Of a stretch of DNA of 64,000 nucleotides, positions 19,123 through 27,807 are shown in pieces. The notes beneath the pieces are model-generated. The model saw nothing but the letters and a program-made list of their open reading frames with translations, ran no database searches and was not told the DNA's origin. The stretch comes from Galbibacter mesophilus (GTDB lineage Bacteria; Bacteroidota; Bacteroidia; Flavobacteriales; Flavobacteriaceae): contig NZ_JAMQVC010000005.1 in assembly GCF_023721415.1 (NCBI RefSeq), positions 1 to 64,000 on the forward strand. The letters are read 5' to 3'. The first letter of the stretch is position 1. Each line of letters opens with the position of its first letter. The translations under genes were made by a program, and so were the position numbers.

Positions 19123-19572
19123 TTATAAATTGAGTTCTTTTTTGTAGTAATAATTTTCGGTGTTATTGTACTGCCAGTCCACCTCCAAATTCCAACGTCC
19201 TTCAGGAAGTTTGGAAATGGGCACTAAAACCTTACCGTCTATAAATTGTAGTGTCTCTTTAAAATCCAAGAGTTTATTGGAAGGGCGGTACATAATTATT
19301 TCACCAGTTACTTTTTCTACATCAATTTCTTGAGGAAATTCAACAACAATTCCTTCCGAAGTAAATTCAGTAAATAACTGATAGCCTTTTTCTTTGGTTT
19401 TATTTGCCTTATTCAGTTTAGACTGATATTCCAGTTCTTTTTTGTAATAATCTTTTGACACTAAGTCGTGTTCGTATTGTTTATTGGTATTCATTTTAAT
19501 TACAAAAAACAGAATGAAGCTTATAAACAACACAAATGCAATTACGATACCTGTTCCCCAATTAATTTTCAT
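19123..19572 (-). CDS. ccoH: FixH/CcoH family cbb3 oxidase assembly protein
   Basis: The 149-residue protein has one N-terminal membrane segment (IVIAFVLFISFILFFVI), then a short basic region with the DLVSKDYYKKELEYQ motif characteristic of FixH. A small beta-rich extracytoplasmic domain ending in GRWNLEVDWQ follows. CcoH stays with the cbb3 oxidase complex and is needed for its stability. It lies 6 bases after ccoG and 3 bases before the SafE-like gene, in the expected ccoG-ccoH order. Confidence 0.88.
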   Translation of the reverse strand: MKINWGTGIVIAFVLFISFILFFVIKMNTNKQYEHDLVSKDYYKKELEYQSKLNKANKTKEKGYQLFTEFTSEGIVVEFPQEIDVEKVTGEIIMYRPSNKLLDFKETLQFIDGKVLVPISKLPEGRWNLEVDWQYNNTENYYYKKELNL

Positions 19573-19578
19573 ATTATT

Positions 19579-21000
19579 TTATTTACTGTAACTTCTAGGT
19601 CCCAGAAAGGTTGTAGAAGTAGTTTCTATAAGTTTACCATCGCTAAAAACACCAATTTTTAAATTGGTTTTATCGTTTTTTAGAAAAGCTTTGTCTATTT
19701 CAATAAATAAGGTGCTTTCGAAAAGTCCTTCCTTCGGAATGTCAAAATTCTGGTTGGAAACTAATTTAATTTCCCCTTTAGGCGAAAGCAGTTCAAAATG
19801 AACATTATCAATTTCATTAACCGTTTTGTTGATGATTTTGAAGGTGTACACATTACTTATGATATTCTCTCCTTTGTGTTCGTATAATTGTCCTGGCAGG
19901 CGCAATATTGTAGCCTCCACATCATTTCTCAAAAAGAGCATTCCTATTAGCAGTCCGATTAAAATTACCAAAACTGCGGTGTATCCTTTTAATCTAGGCG
20001 TAAATTTAAAGCGTGCTTTTTTCTCGATATTGTCTTCACTAGCATACCGAATTAGACCTTTGGGTAGATTCACCTTCTCCATGATAGTGTTGCATTCGTC
20101 TATGCAAGCCGTACAATTAACACACTCAAGCTGCGTTCCGTTTCGGATGTCTATTCCTGTAGGACAAACGTGCACACATTGTTTGCAGTCGATACAATCT
20201 CCAAAGCCCAAAGCGTCGCGGTCTTCACCTTTTTTGAATTTTTTTCTTCCGTTTTCTTTTTCACCCCGCTTGTGATCGTAGGCTACAATAATAGACTTAT
20301 TATCCAGCAACACGCCCTGAAGTCTTCCGTAAGGACAGGCAATTATGCACACCTGTTCCCTAAACCATGCGAAGACGAAATAGAAAACCGCCGTAAAAAT
20401 AAGAAGTGAAATCAGGGTAGAAACATGGTTTACGGGATTTTCTGTGACGTAGCGAATTAACTGGTCACTCCCGATGAGGTAGGCCAAAAACACATTGGCA
20501 ATGAGAAAGGAGATAAGAAAAAAGATGAACCATTTCAATAATCTTTTTCTAATCTTTTGCGCATTCCATTCTTGTTTGTCCAAACGCATTTGTGCTCCGC
20601 GGTCGCCATCAATCCAATATTCTATCCGGCGGAAAACCATTTCCATAAATATGGTTTGCGGACAAATCCATCCACAGAAAATTCTACCAAAAGCGACTGT
20701 AAAAAGAGTGACAAAAACCACTCCGATAATCATGGAAATTACAAACAGGTAAAAATCCTGTGGCCAAAAGGGGAACCCGAAAATATTGAACCGCCTTTCA
20801 AGTACATTGAACAGTAAAAATTGGTTTCCGTTGATTTTGATAAAGGGAGCAAGGATTAAAAAGGCCAACAAAAAATAGCTTACATATTTTCGGTATTTGT
20901 AATAGTGGCCATGAGGCTTTTTGGGAAATACCCAAGCCCTTTTCCCTTCTTCGTTTATTGTACCGATAGAATCCCTGAATTTTTCTTCGGAAGTCTCCAT
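19579..21000 (-). CDS. ccoG: Cytochrome c oxidase accessory protein CcoG (FixG/RdxA)
   Basis: This 473-residue membrane iron-sulfur protein assists copper handling for cbb3 oxidase assembly. N-terminal membrane helices carry CGWICPQTIFMEMVF, typical of FixG. A further membrane segment is followed by CIIACPYGRLQG. Two 4Fe-4S motifs follow (CIDCKQCVHVCPTGID and CVNCTACIDEC). The C-terminus is an Ig-like periplasmic domain. The gene is separated by 130 bases from ccoP. That gap contains a GTTGAAAA/TTTTCAAC hairpin (21050-21075) without a strong T-run, so partial readthrough from ccoP or a separate promoter are both possible. Confidence 0.95.
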   Translation of the reverse strand: METSEEKFRDSIGTINEEGKRAWVFPKKPHGHYYKYRKYVSYFLLAFLILAPFIKINGNQFLLFNVLERRFNIFGFPFWPQDFYLFVISMIIGVVFVTLFTVAFGRIFCGWICPQTIFMEMVFRRIEYWIDGDRGAQMRLDKQEWNAQKIRKRLLKWFIFFLISFLIANVFLAYLIGSDQLIRYVTENPVNHVSTLISLLIFTAVFYFVFAWFREQVCIIACPYGRLQGVLLDNKSIIVAYDHKRGEKENGRKKFKKGEDRDALGFGDCIDCKQCVHVCPTGIDIRNGTQLECVNCTACIDECNTIMEKVNLPKGLIRYASEDNIEKKARFKFTPRLKGYTAVLVILIGLLIGMLFLRNDVEATILRLPGQLYEHKGENIISNVYTFKIINKTVNEIDNVHFELLSPKGEIKLVSNQNFDIPKEGLFESTLFIEIDKAFLKNDKTNLKIGVFSDGKLIETTSTTFLGPRSYSK

Positions 21001-21130
21001 TTTTTAGCGTTTAGCTCCTTTAAAGCAATTAAAATTCGCTTGCTGAGTTGAAAAAATATTGCCGTTTTCAACAAATTATTCAAACTATTATCTGCGGAAA
21101 GAGTACAAAACCCTTGCCTTTTCAATGTTA

Positions 21131-21991
21131 CTATTGCCCTGCTTCCTCAATCCAAATATCACCTTCCGGAGCCTTTCCGTCTGGCGGATTAGTGCCGTGC
21201 AATGTTAGGATGTAACTAGCCACAAGTTGTATTTCTGATGGTTTTAGGGATTGTTTCCATGCAATCATTCCTTTACCGCTTCGACCACCTTCAGAAATAG
21301 TGTGGAAAATGTTTTTTATACCACCACCCAAAATCCAATGATCATCTGTTAAGTTTGGTCCAATTGCCCCACCTCCATCAGCACGATGACACGCAACGCA
21401 ATTAACTTTAAAGATTTCCGCTCCTTTTTTTATGTCGCCGTCTTCAGTAAGCGCTACAACAGTTTTGGCATCAACTAAATCAACAGCTGTTTTTTTGTAT
21501 TCTTCAATAGCTATTTGTGCAGCAGCAACTTCTTTTTCGTATTCTATTTTCTGACTGTCACCATTAAAAACGTGGTACTTCAGCATGTAGACAAAGGCAA
21601 ATAAAATACTGGCATAAAATCCGTACAGCCACCAAGGCGGAAGAGAGTTGTCCAATTCTTGAATCCCATCGTAATTATGATCTAGGATAATTTCGTCTTC
21701 CTCTTCAATAGGTTTTGTCTTGGTAAGTTTTCGCATTAAGTTTTTATACCAAGAATTTTCTTGAGCTTGCTGTAATTGTTCTTCTGTAAGCAACCACGTG
21801 GTTAGACTTTTCATAGATGCAGCTACAATTTCTGCAGCTACAAGCAGTATGGCAAAAAGCACTAAAAAGATGGAAACCTGTGGATATTTAATAAAGGCCG
21901 GCATGTCACCCGAATCGATAAAATATTCAGCCGCACAAAAAACAATAACCAGGATAAGTATGACTCTTAAATAGGATGATAATGTTCTCAT
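21131..21991 (-). CDS. ccoP: cbb3 oxidase subunit CcoP with a single haem c motif
   Basis: CcoP passes electrons to the catalytic subunits of the cbb3 oxidase. The 286-residue protein has two N-terminal membrane segments, then the FixP N-terminal domain (DGIQELDNSLPPWWLYGF) and its own membrane helix. One cytochrome c domain follows, with CVACH near residue 200 and a Met-containing distal segment (GKGMIAWK). Proteobacterial CcoP carries two CxxCH motifs. I find only this one, which I understand to be common in Bacteroidota. The start overlaps the ccoQ stop by 4 bases, indicating translational coupling. Confidence 0.93.
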   Translation of the reverse strand: MRTLSSYLRVILILVIVFCAAEYFIDSGDMPAFIKYPQVSIFLVLFAILLVAAEIVAASMKSLTTWLLTEEQLQQAQENSWYKNLMRKLTKTKPIEEEDEIILDHNYDGIQELDNSLPPWWLYGFYASILFAFVYMLKYHVFNGDSQKIEYEKEVAAAQIAIEEYKKTAVDLVDAKTVVALTEDGDIKKGAEIFKVNCVACHRADGGGAIGPNLTDDHWILGGGIKNIFHTISEGGRSGKGMIAWKQSLKPSEIQLVASYILTLHGTNPPDGKAPEGDIWIEEAGQ

Positions 21992-22179
21992 GATGTTTTG
22001 TTTTGTTGATCGTTTTCTTCTAATGGAAAATTACTTACTCGTTGGATATAATCTTTGTTTGCAGTAAAGACCCACCAAAAAAGAATCACGAAAAAGACGA
22101 AAAAAATAAGTAGTGAAAATATCGGGTATATGGCTACACCATCGATGGAGTCCATATAATTTTTAGCAAATTTCATCAT
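21988..22179 (-). CDS. ccoQ: cbb3 oxidase small subunit CcoQ/FixQ
   Basis: The 63-residue protein has a single membrane helix (IFSLLIFFVFFVILFWWVF) and a short polar C-terminus, as in CcoQ. It sits between ccoNO (2 bases upstream) and ccoP (4-base overlap), the conserved position. CcoQ helps stabilise the complex. Identification rests on size, topology and context rather than a strong motif. Confidence 0.85.
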   Translation of the reverse strand: MMKFAKNYMDSIDGVAIYPIFSLLIFFVFFVILFWWVFTANKDYIQRVSNFPLEENDQQNKTS

Positions 22180-22181
22180 GA

Positions 22182-24386
22182 TTACTTCGTTTTAGAGGTT
22201 GATTCTTCTTGATTGAAATCTATTTTTATATCGGTACCCAATCTTTGTAGATAGGCAATAAGCGCTACAATTTCACGATCTTTCATTTCTACAAACTCTT
22301 CGTTGTTCATTTCCGCAGCTCTCTTATCAGCTTCATAAGATTCCTTAAAGTCGGGATCCTGATAAAGATTCTGTTCGATAGTTGCACCTTGTTCATCCAT
22401 GCTTTTTTGCGCATTGGCAATTTCTTCTTCAGAATAAGGCACTCCCATTTTCGCCATTGCTTTCATTTTAGCTTCCGTTTCAGATCGATCCAGTTTATCT
22501 GTAATCAACCAACGGTATGAAGGCATGATACTTCCCGCCGATGTACTTTGTGGATCGTACATGTGGTTAAAGTGCCAATTGTCGTTGTATTTGCCACCTA
22601 TCCTGTGTAAATCGGGTCCGGTACGTTTACTTCCCCATAAAAACGGGTGGTCATAAACATATTCCCCTGCTTTGGAGTATTCACCGTAACGCTCCACTTC
22701 ACTCCTAAAAGGTCTTATCATTTGCGAGTGGCAGGAAACACAACCTTCTCTAATGTAGATATCACGTCCTTCCAATTCTAATGGAGTATAAGGAGTTACA
22801 CTAGATATGGTGGGAATATTGGATTTCACCAAAATAGTAGGTACAATCTGTACAATTCCACCAATTAAAATAGCGATGGTAGCTAATATGGTTAATTGAA
22901 CAGGCTTTCTTTCCAACCAACTGTGGAAAGTTTCCCCAGAAAGTCTTTTTTTAGAAACACGTGTTAGCGGTGCAGCCTCTGCCAATTCATCTTTAACATC
23001 CATTCCAGAGCGAATGGTTTTAACCGCGTTGTAAACTCCTATGGCAGCACCTACCAAATAAAGTGTTCCTCCAGCAGCTCTCATGGCATACATTGGGATT
23101 ATTTGAGTAACAGTCTCTAAAAAGTTTCCGTAAAGAAGTGTTCCGTCTGGATTAAATTGGTTCCACATAGAAGCTTGGGTAAACCCGGCTACGTACATAG
23201 GTAGGGCATATAAAACGATACCTAAGGTGCCAATCCAGAAATGGAAATTGGCCAGTTTTACGGAATGCAGTTTGGTCTTGAACATTTTAGGAACCAAATA
23301 GTAAATCATCCCGAAGGTCAAGAAACCGTTCCAGGCCAGTGCGCCAACGTGAACGTGGGCTATAATCCAATCTGTAAAGTGCCCGATGGCATTTACCGTT
23401 TTAAGCGATAGCATAGGTCCTTCGAAAGTCGCCATACCATAACCGGTAATTGCAACTACAAAGAACTTAAGAACTGGGTCTGTTCGCACTTTGTCCCACG
23501 CACCGCGAAGCGTTAATAAACCATTAATCATACCTCCCCAAGACGGAGCGATAAGCATAACGGAAAATGCAACACCTAAGTTTTGTGCCCAATCCGGTAG
23601 GGCAGTATATAAAAGGTGGTGTGGTCCAGCCCAGATATAAATGAATATCAACGACCAAAAATGGACGATAGAAAGTCTGTAGGAATAAATAGGTCTGTTT
23701 GCGGCTTTAGGTACAAAATAGTACATAAGTCCTAAAAATGGAGTCGTTAAAAAGAATGCAACCGCATTATGCCCGTACCACCATTGTACCAGTGCATCTT
23801 GCACCCCGGCGTACACGGAATAACTTTTTAAAGCACTTACAGGAAGTTCTAAACTATTAAAAATATGAAGAACGGCTACCGTTACGAATGTTCCCAAATA
23901 AAACCAAACCGCAACATATAAGTGTCTTTGACGTCTTTTTAAAATCGTTCCAATCATATTTACCCCGAAAGCTACCCATACCAGTGCAATTGCAATATCG
24001 ATGGGCCATTCAAGTTCGGCATATTCTTTTGAAGTGGTATAGCCAAGAGGTAAGGTAATGGCCGCAGCAACAATAATAAGCTGCCAACCCCAAAAATTGA
24101 ACTTACTTAAAAAGTCACTGTACATCCTAGCTTTTAGGAGACGCTGAAGGGAATAATACACCCCAGCATAAATTGCATTTCCTACAAAGGCGAAGATTAC
24201 GGCGTTTGTATGCAAAGGTCTAAGCCTTCCAAAGCTTAACCAAGAAATACCATCTGTTAAATTTGGGAAAATAAACATAAAAGCGAGTAGGAGCCCAACG
24301 AGCATTCCTATCATTCCCCAAAACATGGTTGCATAAAGAAATTTCTTTACAATTTTGTTGTCGTAATAAAATTGTTCCATTTCCAT
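22182..24386 (-). CDS. ccoNO: Fused cbb3 oxidase catalytic subunits CcoN-CcoO
   Basis: The 734-residue protein combines the haem-copper catalytic subunit (about residues 1-490) and the monohaem cytochrome c subunit (about 530-734). The CcoN part shows the haem/copper ligands: HTNAVIFAF near residue 65, WWYGHNAVAFF, the GPHHLLYTALPDW copper region and HFTDWIIAHVHVGAL. The CcoO part has REGCVSCHSQMIRPF with one CxxCH, SKRTGPDLHRIGGKY and a Met-ligand segment SAGSIMPSYRWL. This N-O fusion is typical of Bacteroidota. The oxidase has high oxygen affinity and couples oxygen reduction to proton pumping in the inner membrane. ccoS precedes it by 6 bases. Confidence 0.96.
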   Translation of the reverse strand: MEMEQFYYDNKIVKKFLYATMFWGMIGMLVGLLLAFMFIFPNLTDGISWLSFGRLRPLHTNAVIFAFVGNAIYAGVYYSLQRLLKARMYSDFLSKFNFWGWQLIIVAAAITLPLGYTTSKEYAELEWPIDIAIALVWVAFGVNMIGTILKRRQRHLYVAVWFYLGTFVTVAVLHIFNSLELPVSALKSYSVYAGVQDALVQWWYGHNAVAFFLTTPFLGLMYYFVPKAANRPIYSYRLSIVHFWSLIFIYIWAGPHHLLYTALPDWAQNLGVAFSVMLIAPSWGGMINGLLTLRGAWDKVRTDPVLKFFVVAITGYGMATFEGPMLSLKTVNAIGHFTDWIIAHVHVGALAWNGFLTFGMIYYLVPKMFKTKLHSVKLANFHFWIGTLGIVLYALPMYVAGFTQASMWNQFNPDGTLLYGNFLETVTQIIPMYAMRAAGGTLYLVGAAIGVYNAVKTIRSGMDVKDELAEAAPLTRVSKKRLSGETFHSWLERKPVQLTILATIAILIGGIVQIVPTILVKSNIPTISSVTPYTPLELEGRDIYIREGCVSCHSQMIRPFRSEVERYGEYSKAGEYVYDHPFLWGSKRTGPDLHRIGGKYNDNWHFNHMYDPQSTSAGSIMPSYRWLITDKLDRSETEAKMKAMAKMGVPYSEEEIANAQKSMDEQGATIEQNLYQDPDFKESYEADKRAAEMNNEEFVEMKDREIVALIAYLQRLGTDIKIDFNQEESTSKTK

Positions 24387-24392
24387 AGGTTA

Positions 24393-24572
24393 CTATTGTT
24401 TGTTGTTATCAGTTGTATTAGGTTCTTTTTTTAATTCGTCTTCAAAAAGCATTCTAATAGAAGGAGTGTAGCTATCGTCGTATTGTCCTGATTTTACGGC
24501 GCTAATAAAGGCAACAAAGAAGATGATTGCCACCAAAATGCTAATGGATAGAAGGAGATAGATTACACTCAT
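24393..24572 (-). CDS. ccoS: cbb3 oxidase maturation protein CcoS
   Basis: A 59-residue single-helix protein beginning MSVIYLLLSISILVAIIFF, followed by the family motif AVKSGQYDD. CcoS is needed to load redox cofactors (haem b and copper) into the cbb3 oxidase. An in-frame ATG at 24602 would add ten residues, but the family starts at the MSVI methionine, and the -7 element at 24597-24590 lies between the two. The start at 24572 is therefore preferred. It is the first gene of the ccoS-NO-Q-P operon. Confidence 0.93.
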   Translation of the reverse strand: MSVIYLLLSISILVAIIFFVAFISAVKSGQYDDSYTPSIRMLFEDELKKEPNTTDNNKQ

Positions 24573-24589
24573 AAAAATTAATTCTGGTA

Positions 24590-24636
24590 CAAATTTATGC
24601 ACTGCCTTAAGCAGAAAGTATGACTTTTATCATACT
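24590..24636 (-). promoter_or_regulatory. FNR-type operator and -7 element of the ccoS-NO-Q-P operon
   Basis: The inverted repeat AGTATGACTTTTATCATACT (24617-24636) contains TGAC-N4-ATCA within 7-bp perfect arms. On the minus strand a perfect -7 TAAATTTG lies at 24597-24590. The palindrome centre is 29.5 bp from the first base of the -7 element, identical to hemN, giving a site near -42. It lies between the ccoI stop and the ccoS start. Confidence 0.72.
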
Positions 24637-24642
24637 GTTAAA

Positions 24643-27015
24643 TTATTTTAATTTTCTACTGAAATAATTCGTGCTGAGCGTTGTGAAAACCACTATGCTA
24701 ATAGAACTTAGCGGCATCAAAATGGCAGCGACCACAGGAGATAAATGTCCAGTTACGGCAAATGATAACCCTATAATATTGTACACAAAAGATAGTATAA
24801 AACTGGCCTTTATGGTTAGCATTGCATTTTTACAAGCTTTAAAATATTTGTCTATTTCAGTAATTTTATTTGCATCCAGAATGGCATCACAAGCGGGGGA
24901 GAATATGTTTACGTTTTCAGAAACCGCAATGCCTACATCACTTTGTTTTAAAGCACCTGCGTCGTTGAGTCCATCGCCAATCATTACTATTTTTGCACCT
25001 TCTTGTTGATGGTGTTTAATGTATAATAACTTATCAACAGGCTGCTGATTAAACAACAGTTTTGTGTTTCTAGGTAGTAATTTACGTAAATTTTCTTTTT
25101 CACTAGTATTATCCCCAGATAAAATTACTAGTTCATATTTTTTACTGAGTTTTGAAAATAATTTAGACACTCCTTTTCTGTATTTATTGTAAAACACATA
25201 CCTTCCTTTGTAGCTGTCATTCGTACTTATGTAAACACTCGTTTTATCAACTTCTTTGTGTTGTTTGTTGGTAACAAAATTGGAAGAACCTATTTTAATC
25301 TTTTGGTCTTTTATTCTTGCCAACAAGCCTTTTCCGGATATTTCCTGAAATTCATCCAATGTAAGTATGTCATTGGATTTTAAAATGGAATATAATTGCC
25401 TGCTCAACGGGTGGTTTGAACCACGAAGGGTGCTTTTAAGCAATTTTTCTTCCGCAGGATTCAAACTCACTCCCTCATAAATAATTGCATTTTTCTTCGG
25501 GGTGGTAATAGTCCCTGTTTTGTCAAAAATAACGGTGTCAATTTTAGCAATTTTTTCAATGACATTCCCGTCTTTTAGGTAAAATCCTTTCTTGCCAAAA
25601 ATGCGTAATAAATTTCCTAAAGTGAAGGGCGCAGATAAAGCGAGCGCGCACGGACAGGCAATAATCAGAATGGCGGTAAACACATAAATTGCTTGCGAAG
25701 CATCTCTCCAAAGCCAATAAAATAAAGAGAGAAAAGCGATAAGCAGAATAACGACTGTAAAATATTTGCTTATTTGATCAGTTACATTTTTAAAGTTTTT
25801 GGCCGATTCTTTTTTAAACGCTTCGTTACTCCATAACTGGGTAAGGTAGCTCTGGGATACGGTGTTTACGGCTTCAATTTCAATGACATTTCGAGTCTGT
25901 TTTCCGCCCGCAAAAATTTTATCCCCCGATACTTTTTTTACAATTTCCGATTCTCCTGTTACAAAGCTGTAATCTATATATGCGTTTCCTTTGATTAGAA
26001 TACTGTCTACGGGAATAATTTCTTCATTGCGAATTAAAATTCGGTCTCCTTTTTTTACATCCTGAACCTGGATGCTTTCTTCTTGGTTGTTTTCTTTGAG
26101 AACGGTTACACCGATTGGGAAATAGCTCTTGTAACTTCTTTCGAAAGATAAATAACTGTATGTTTTTTGCTGAAAGAATTTCCCAATCAGTAGAAAGAAA
26201 ACGAGTCCGGAAAGACTGTCAAAGAAACCTTGTCCGGTTCCTGAAATAATCTCGTAACAACTTCTGATGAAGAGAACCGCAATTCCCAACGCAATGGGGA
26301 CGTCGATGTTTAATATTTTGGAGGTAAGTCCTTTGTAAGCTGCTATAAAATAATCAGAAGCGGCGTAAAAAACTACAGGCAAAGAAAAAGCAAACATAAT
26401 CCACCTAAAGAAAGGTTTGTAATGGTCCAGCCAAAACTCACTCACTTCAAAATACTCTGGAAAGGACAAGAACATAATGTTTCCAAAGGCAAAGCCGGCG
26501 ATACCCAATTTGTAAAAAATACTTCGGTCTACATTTCCTTTTTCAGTGTTTTTATTTTCTAAGTTAATTTTTGGTTCATACCCAATAGAAGCCAGTATTA
26601 AAACCAGATTCTTTAAGCTGAAGTCTTGAGATGTAAACGTTACACGTATCGTTTTCTTCGGAAAATCTACCTGTGCGTTTTTTACATTAGGATGAAGCCT
26701 ATGAAGGTTTTCCAAAACCCAAATACACGAACTACAATGTATGGTGGGGATGTACAGATTGACTATTTGGATGGAATCGTCATTAAACTCTAAAAGGCTT
26801 TCAACAATCTCTTGATTATTTAAAAAATCGTATTTCCCAGCGATGAGGTTGGGGGTAGTACCAGGACTTTTCTCTAAATCGTAATAAGAAGTTAAATCAT
26901 TTTCAGAAAAAATTTCATAGACTGTTTTGCATCCATTGCAGCAAAAGTTTTTATCATCGAAAAAAACAGCCTCTTTTTCGCAGTCTAGCCCACAATGAAA
27001 ACATAAATCGCTCAC
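24643..27015 (-). CDS. ccoI: Copper-transporting P-type ATPase for cbb3 oxidase assembly (CcoI/FixI)
   Basis: CcoI exports copper needed to assemble the CuB centre of cbb3 oxidase. The 790-residue protein has an N-terminal metal-binding Cys region (CFHCGLDC, then CCNGC) typical of FixI-type ATPases. A heavy-metal-associated domain with CSSC follows near residue 95. The actuator has TGES, the metal-binding membrane motif is CPC near residue 457 (IIACPCALALSAP), the phosphorylation motif is DKTGT near 497, and GDGLNDAGAL is present near the C-terminus. It starts with its own FNR-type promoter and ends just before the operator of the ccoS operon. The next gene upstream, the fnr-type regulator, is divergent. 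Confidence 0.95.
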   Translation of the reverse strand: MSDLCFHCGLDCEKEAVFFDDKNFCCNGCKTVYEIFSENDLTSYYDLEKSPGTTPNLIAGKYDFLNNQEIVESLLEFNDDSIQIVNLYIPTIHCSSCIWVLENLHRLHPNVKNAQVDFPKKTIRVTFTSQDFSLKNLVLILASIGYEPKINLENKNTEKGNVDRSIFYKLGIAGFAFGNIMFLSFPEYFEVSEFWLDHYKPFFRWIMFAFSLPVVFYAASDYFIAAYKGLTSKILNIDVPIALGIAVLFIRSCYEIISGTGQGFFDSLSGLVFFLLIGKFFQQKTYSYLSFERSYKSYFPIGVTVLKENNQEESIQVQDVKKGDRILIRNEEIIPVDSILIKGNAYIDYSFVTGESEIVKKVSGDKIFAGGKQTRNVIEIEAVNTVSQSYLTQLWSNEAFKKESAKNFKNVTDQISKYFTVVILLIAFLSLFYWLWRDASQAIYVFTAILIIACPCALALSAPFTLGNLLRIFGKKGFYLKDGNVIEKIAKIDTVIFDKTGTITTPKKNAIIYEGVSLNPAEEKLLKSTLRGSNHPLSRQLYSILKSNDILTLDEFQEISGKGLLARIKDQKIKIGSSNFVTNKQHKEVDKTSVYISTNDSYKGRYVFYNKYRKGVSKLFSKLSKKYELVILSGDNTSEKENLRKLLPRNTKLLFNQQPVDKLLYIKHHQQEGAKIVMIGDGLNDAGALKQSDVGIAVSENVNIFSPACDAILDANKITEIDKYFKACKNAMLTIKASFILSFVYNIIGLSFAVTGHLSPVVAAILMPLSSISIVVFTTLSTNYFSRKLK

Positions 27016-27035
27016 AATAAACCTTTTTTATAATA

Positions 27036-27081
27036 CAAATCTCCTTAAAAATATGGATTTAAATTATGATATTTGTCATAA
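27036..27081 (-). promoter_or_regulatory. FNR-type operator between ccoI and fnr
   Basis: TTATGATATTTGTCATAA (27064-27081) has 6-bp perfect arms and contains TGAT-N4-GTCA. On the minus strand GAGATTTG, a one-mismatch -7 element, is at 27043-27036. Its first base is exactly 29.5 bp from the palindrome centre, the same as at hemN and ccoS, so the site is placed to activate ccoI. It also lies about 30 bases before the divergent fnr-type start codon and could repress that gene. Confidence 0.65.
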
Positions 27082-27101
27082 CCAAAAGTAAAGTGTAAAT
27101 A

Positions 27102-27803
27102 ATGTCGCAGAACGTAGTGAGTAAGTGTGAGCAATGTATTGTGCGGAAGTTTGGTGCTTTAAAAAGTTTAAGTAAAAAAGAATTGCTGTCGGTTTCAGAT
27201 TGTAAAACCAATCAATTTATAGCCAAAGGGGAATACCTTTTTAAAGAAGGAACCCATTTAAATGGTGTTTTTTGTATAAAATCGGGTATTTGCAAGCTTA
27301 CCAAGTTGTCTTCCAACGGAAAAAATCAAATTGTAAAATTTATTAAGAAAGGCGATTTACTGGGTCAGCGTAGCTTAATAAGTGATGAAACCGTAAATCT
27401 ATCTGCCATCGCAATTGAAGAAATGGAGGTTTGTTTCGTTCCTAGAGCCGAAATACTTGATATATTTAAGAGCAATCCAGATTTTTCAGCAGAAATAATT
27501 AACGACATCTGTTACGACCTGAAAATGGCCAACGACAGCATGGTAAATATGGCGCAAAAACCAGTAAGGTCGCGCTTCTCCAAGGCTTTATTAGACTTAA
27601 AAGAGGAATTTGGCGTAGATGAAAACGGATTTTTACAGATAACTCTTTCTAGGGAAGAGTTTGCCAATATTGTAGGCACAGCCACAGAATCTATGATTCG
27701 TATGATTTCCGATTTTTCTAAAAAAGAATTAATTGCAACAGAAGGGAAAAAGATAAAAGTGGTTAATGACTTTAAATTGGAGCAATTAGCAGAAGATTTA
27801 TAA
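27102..27803 (+). CDS. Crp/Fnr family transcriptional regulator, probable oxygen or redox sensor
   Basis: The 233-residue protein has an N-terminal Cys pair (C9 and C12, CEQC), a cyclic-nucleotide-binding-like beta roll (about residues 30-140) and a C-terminal helix-turn-helix (about 180-215). C111 (EVCFVP) aligns with the essential C122 of E. coli FNR. A third N-terminal Cys is present at C34, but not at the FNR C29 position, so an FNR-like cluster is possible but not certain. The recognition helix TATESMIRMI keeps the Glu and Arg that contact TGA in CRP/FNR sites. That fits the TGAY-N4-RTCA boxes before hemN, ccoS and ccoI. It is the likely regulator of the neighbouring oxidase genes. Confidence 0.85.
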   Translation: MSQNVVSKCEQCIVRKFGALKSLSKKELLSVSDCKTNQFIAKGEYLFKEGTHLNGVFCIKSGICKLTKLSSNGKNQIVKFIKKGDLLGQRSLISDETVNLSAIAIEEMEVCFVPRAEILDIFKSNPDFSAEIINDICYDLKMANDSMVNMAQKPVRSRFSKALLDLKEEFGVDENGFLQITLSREEFANIVGTATESMIRMISDFSKKELIATEGKKIKVVNDFKLEQLAEDL

Positions 27804-27807
27804 TATT

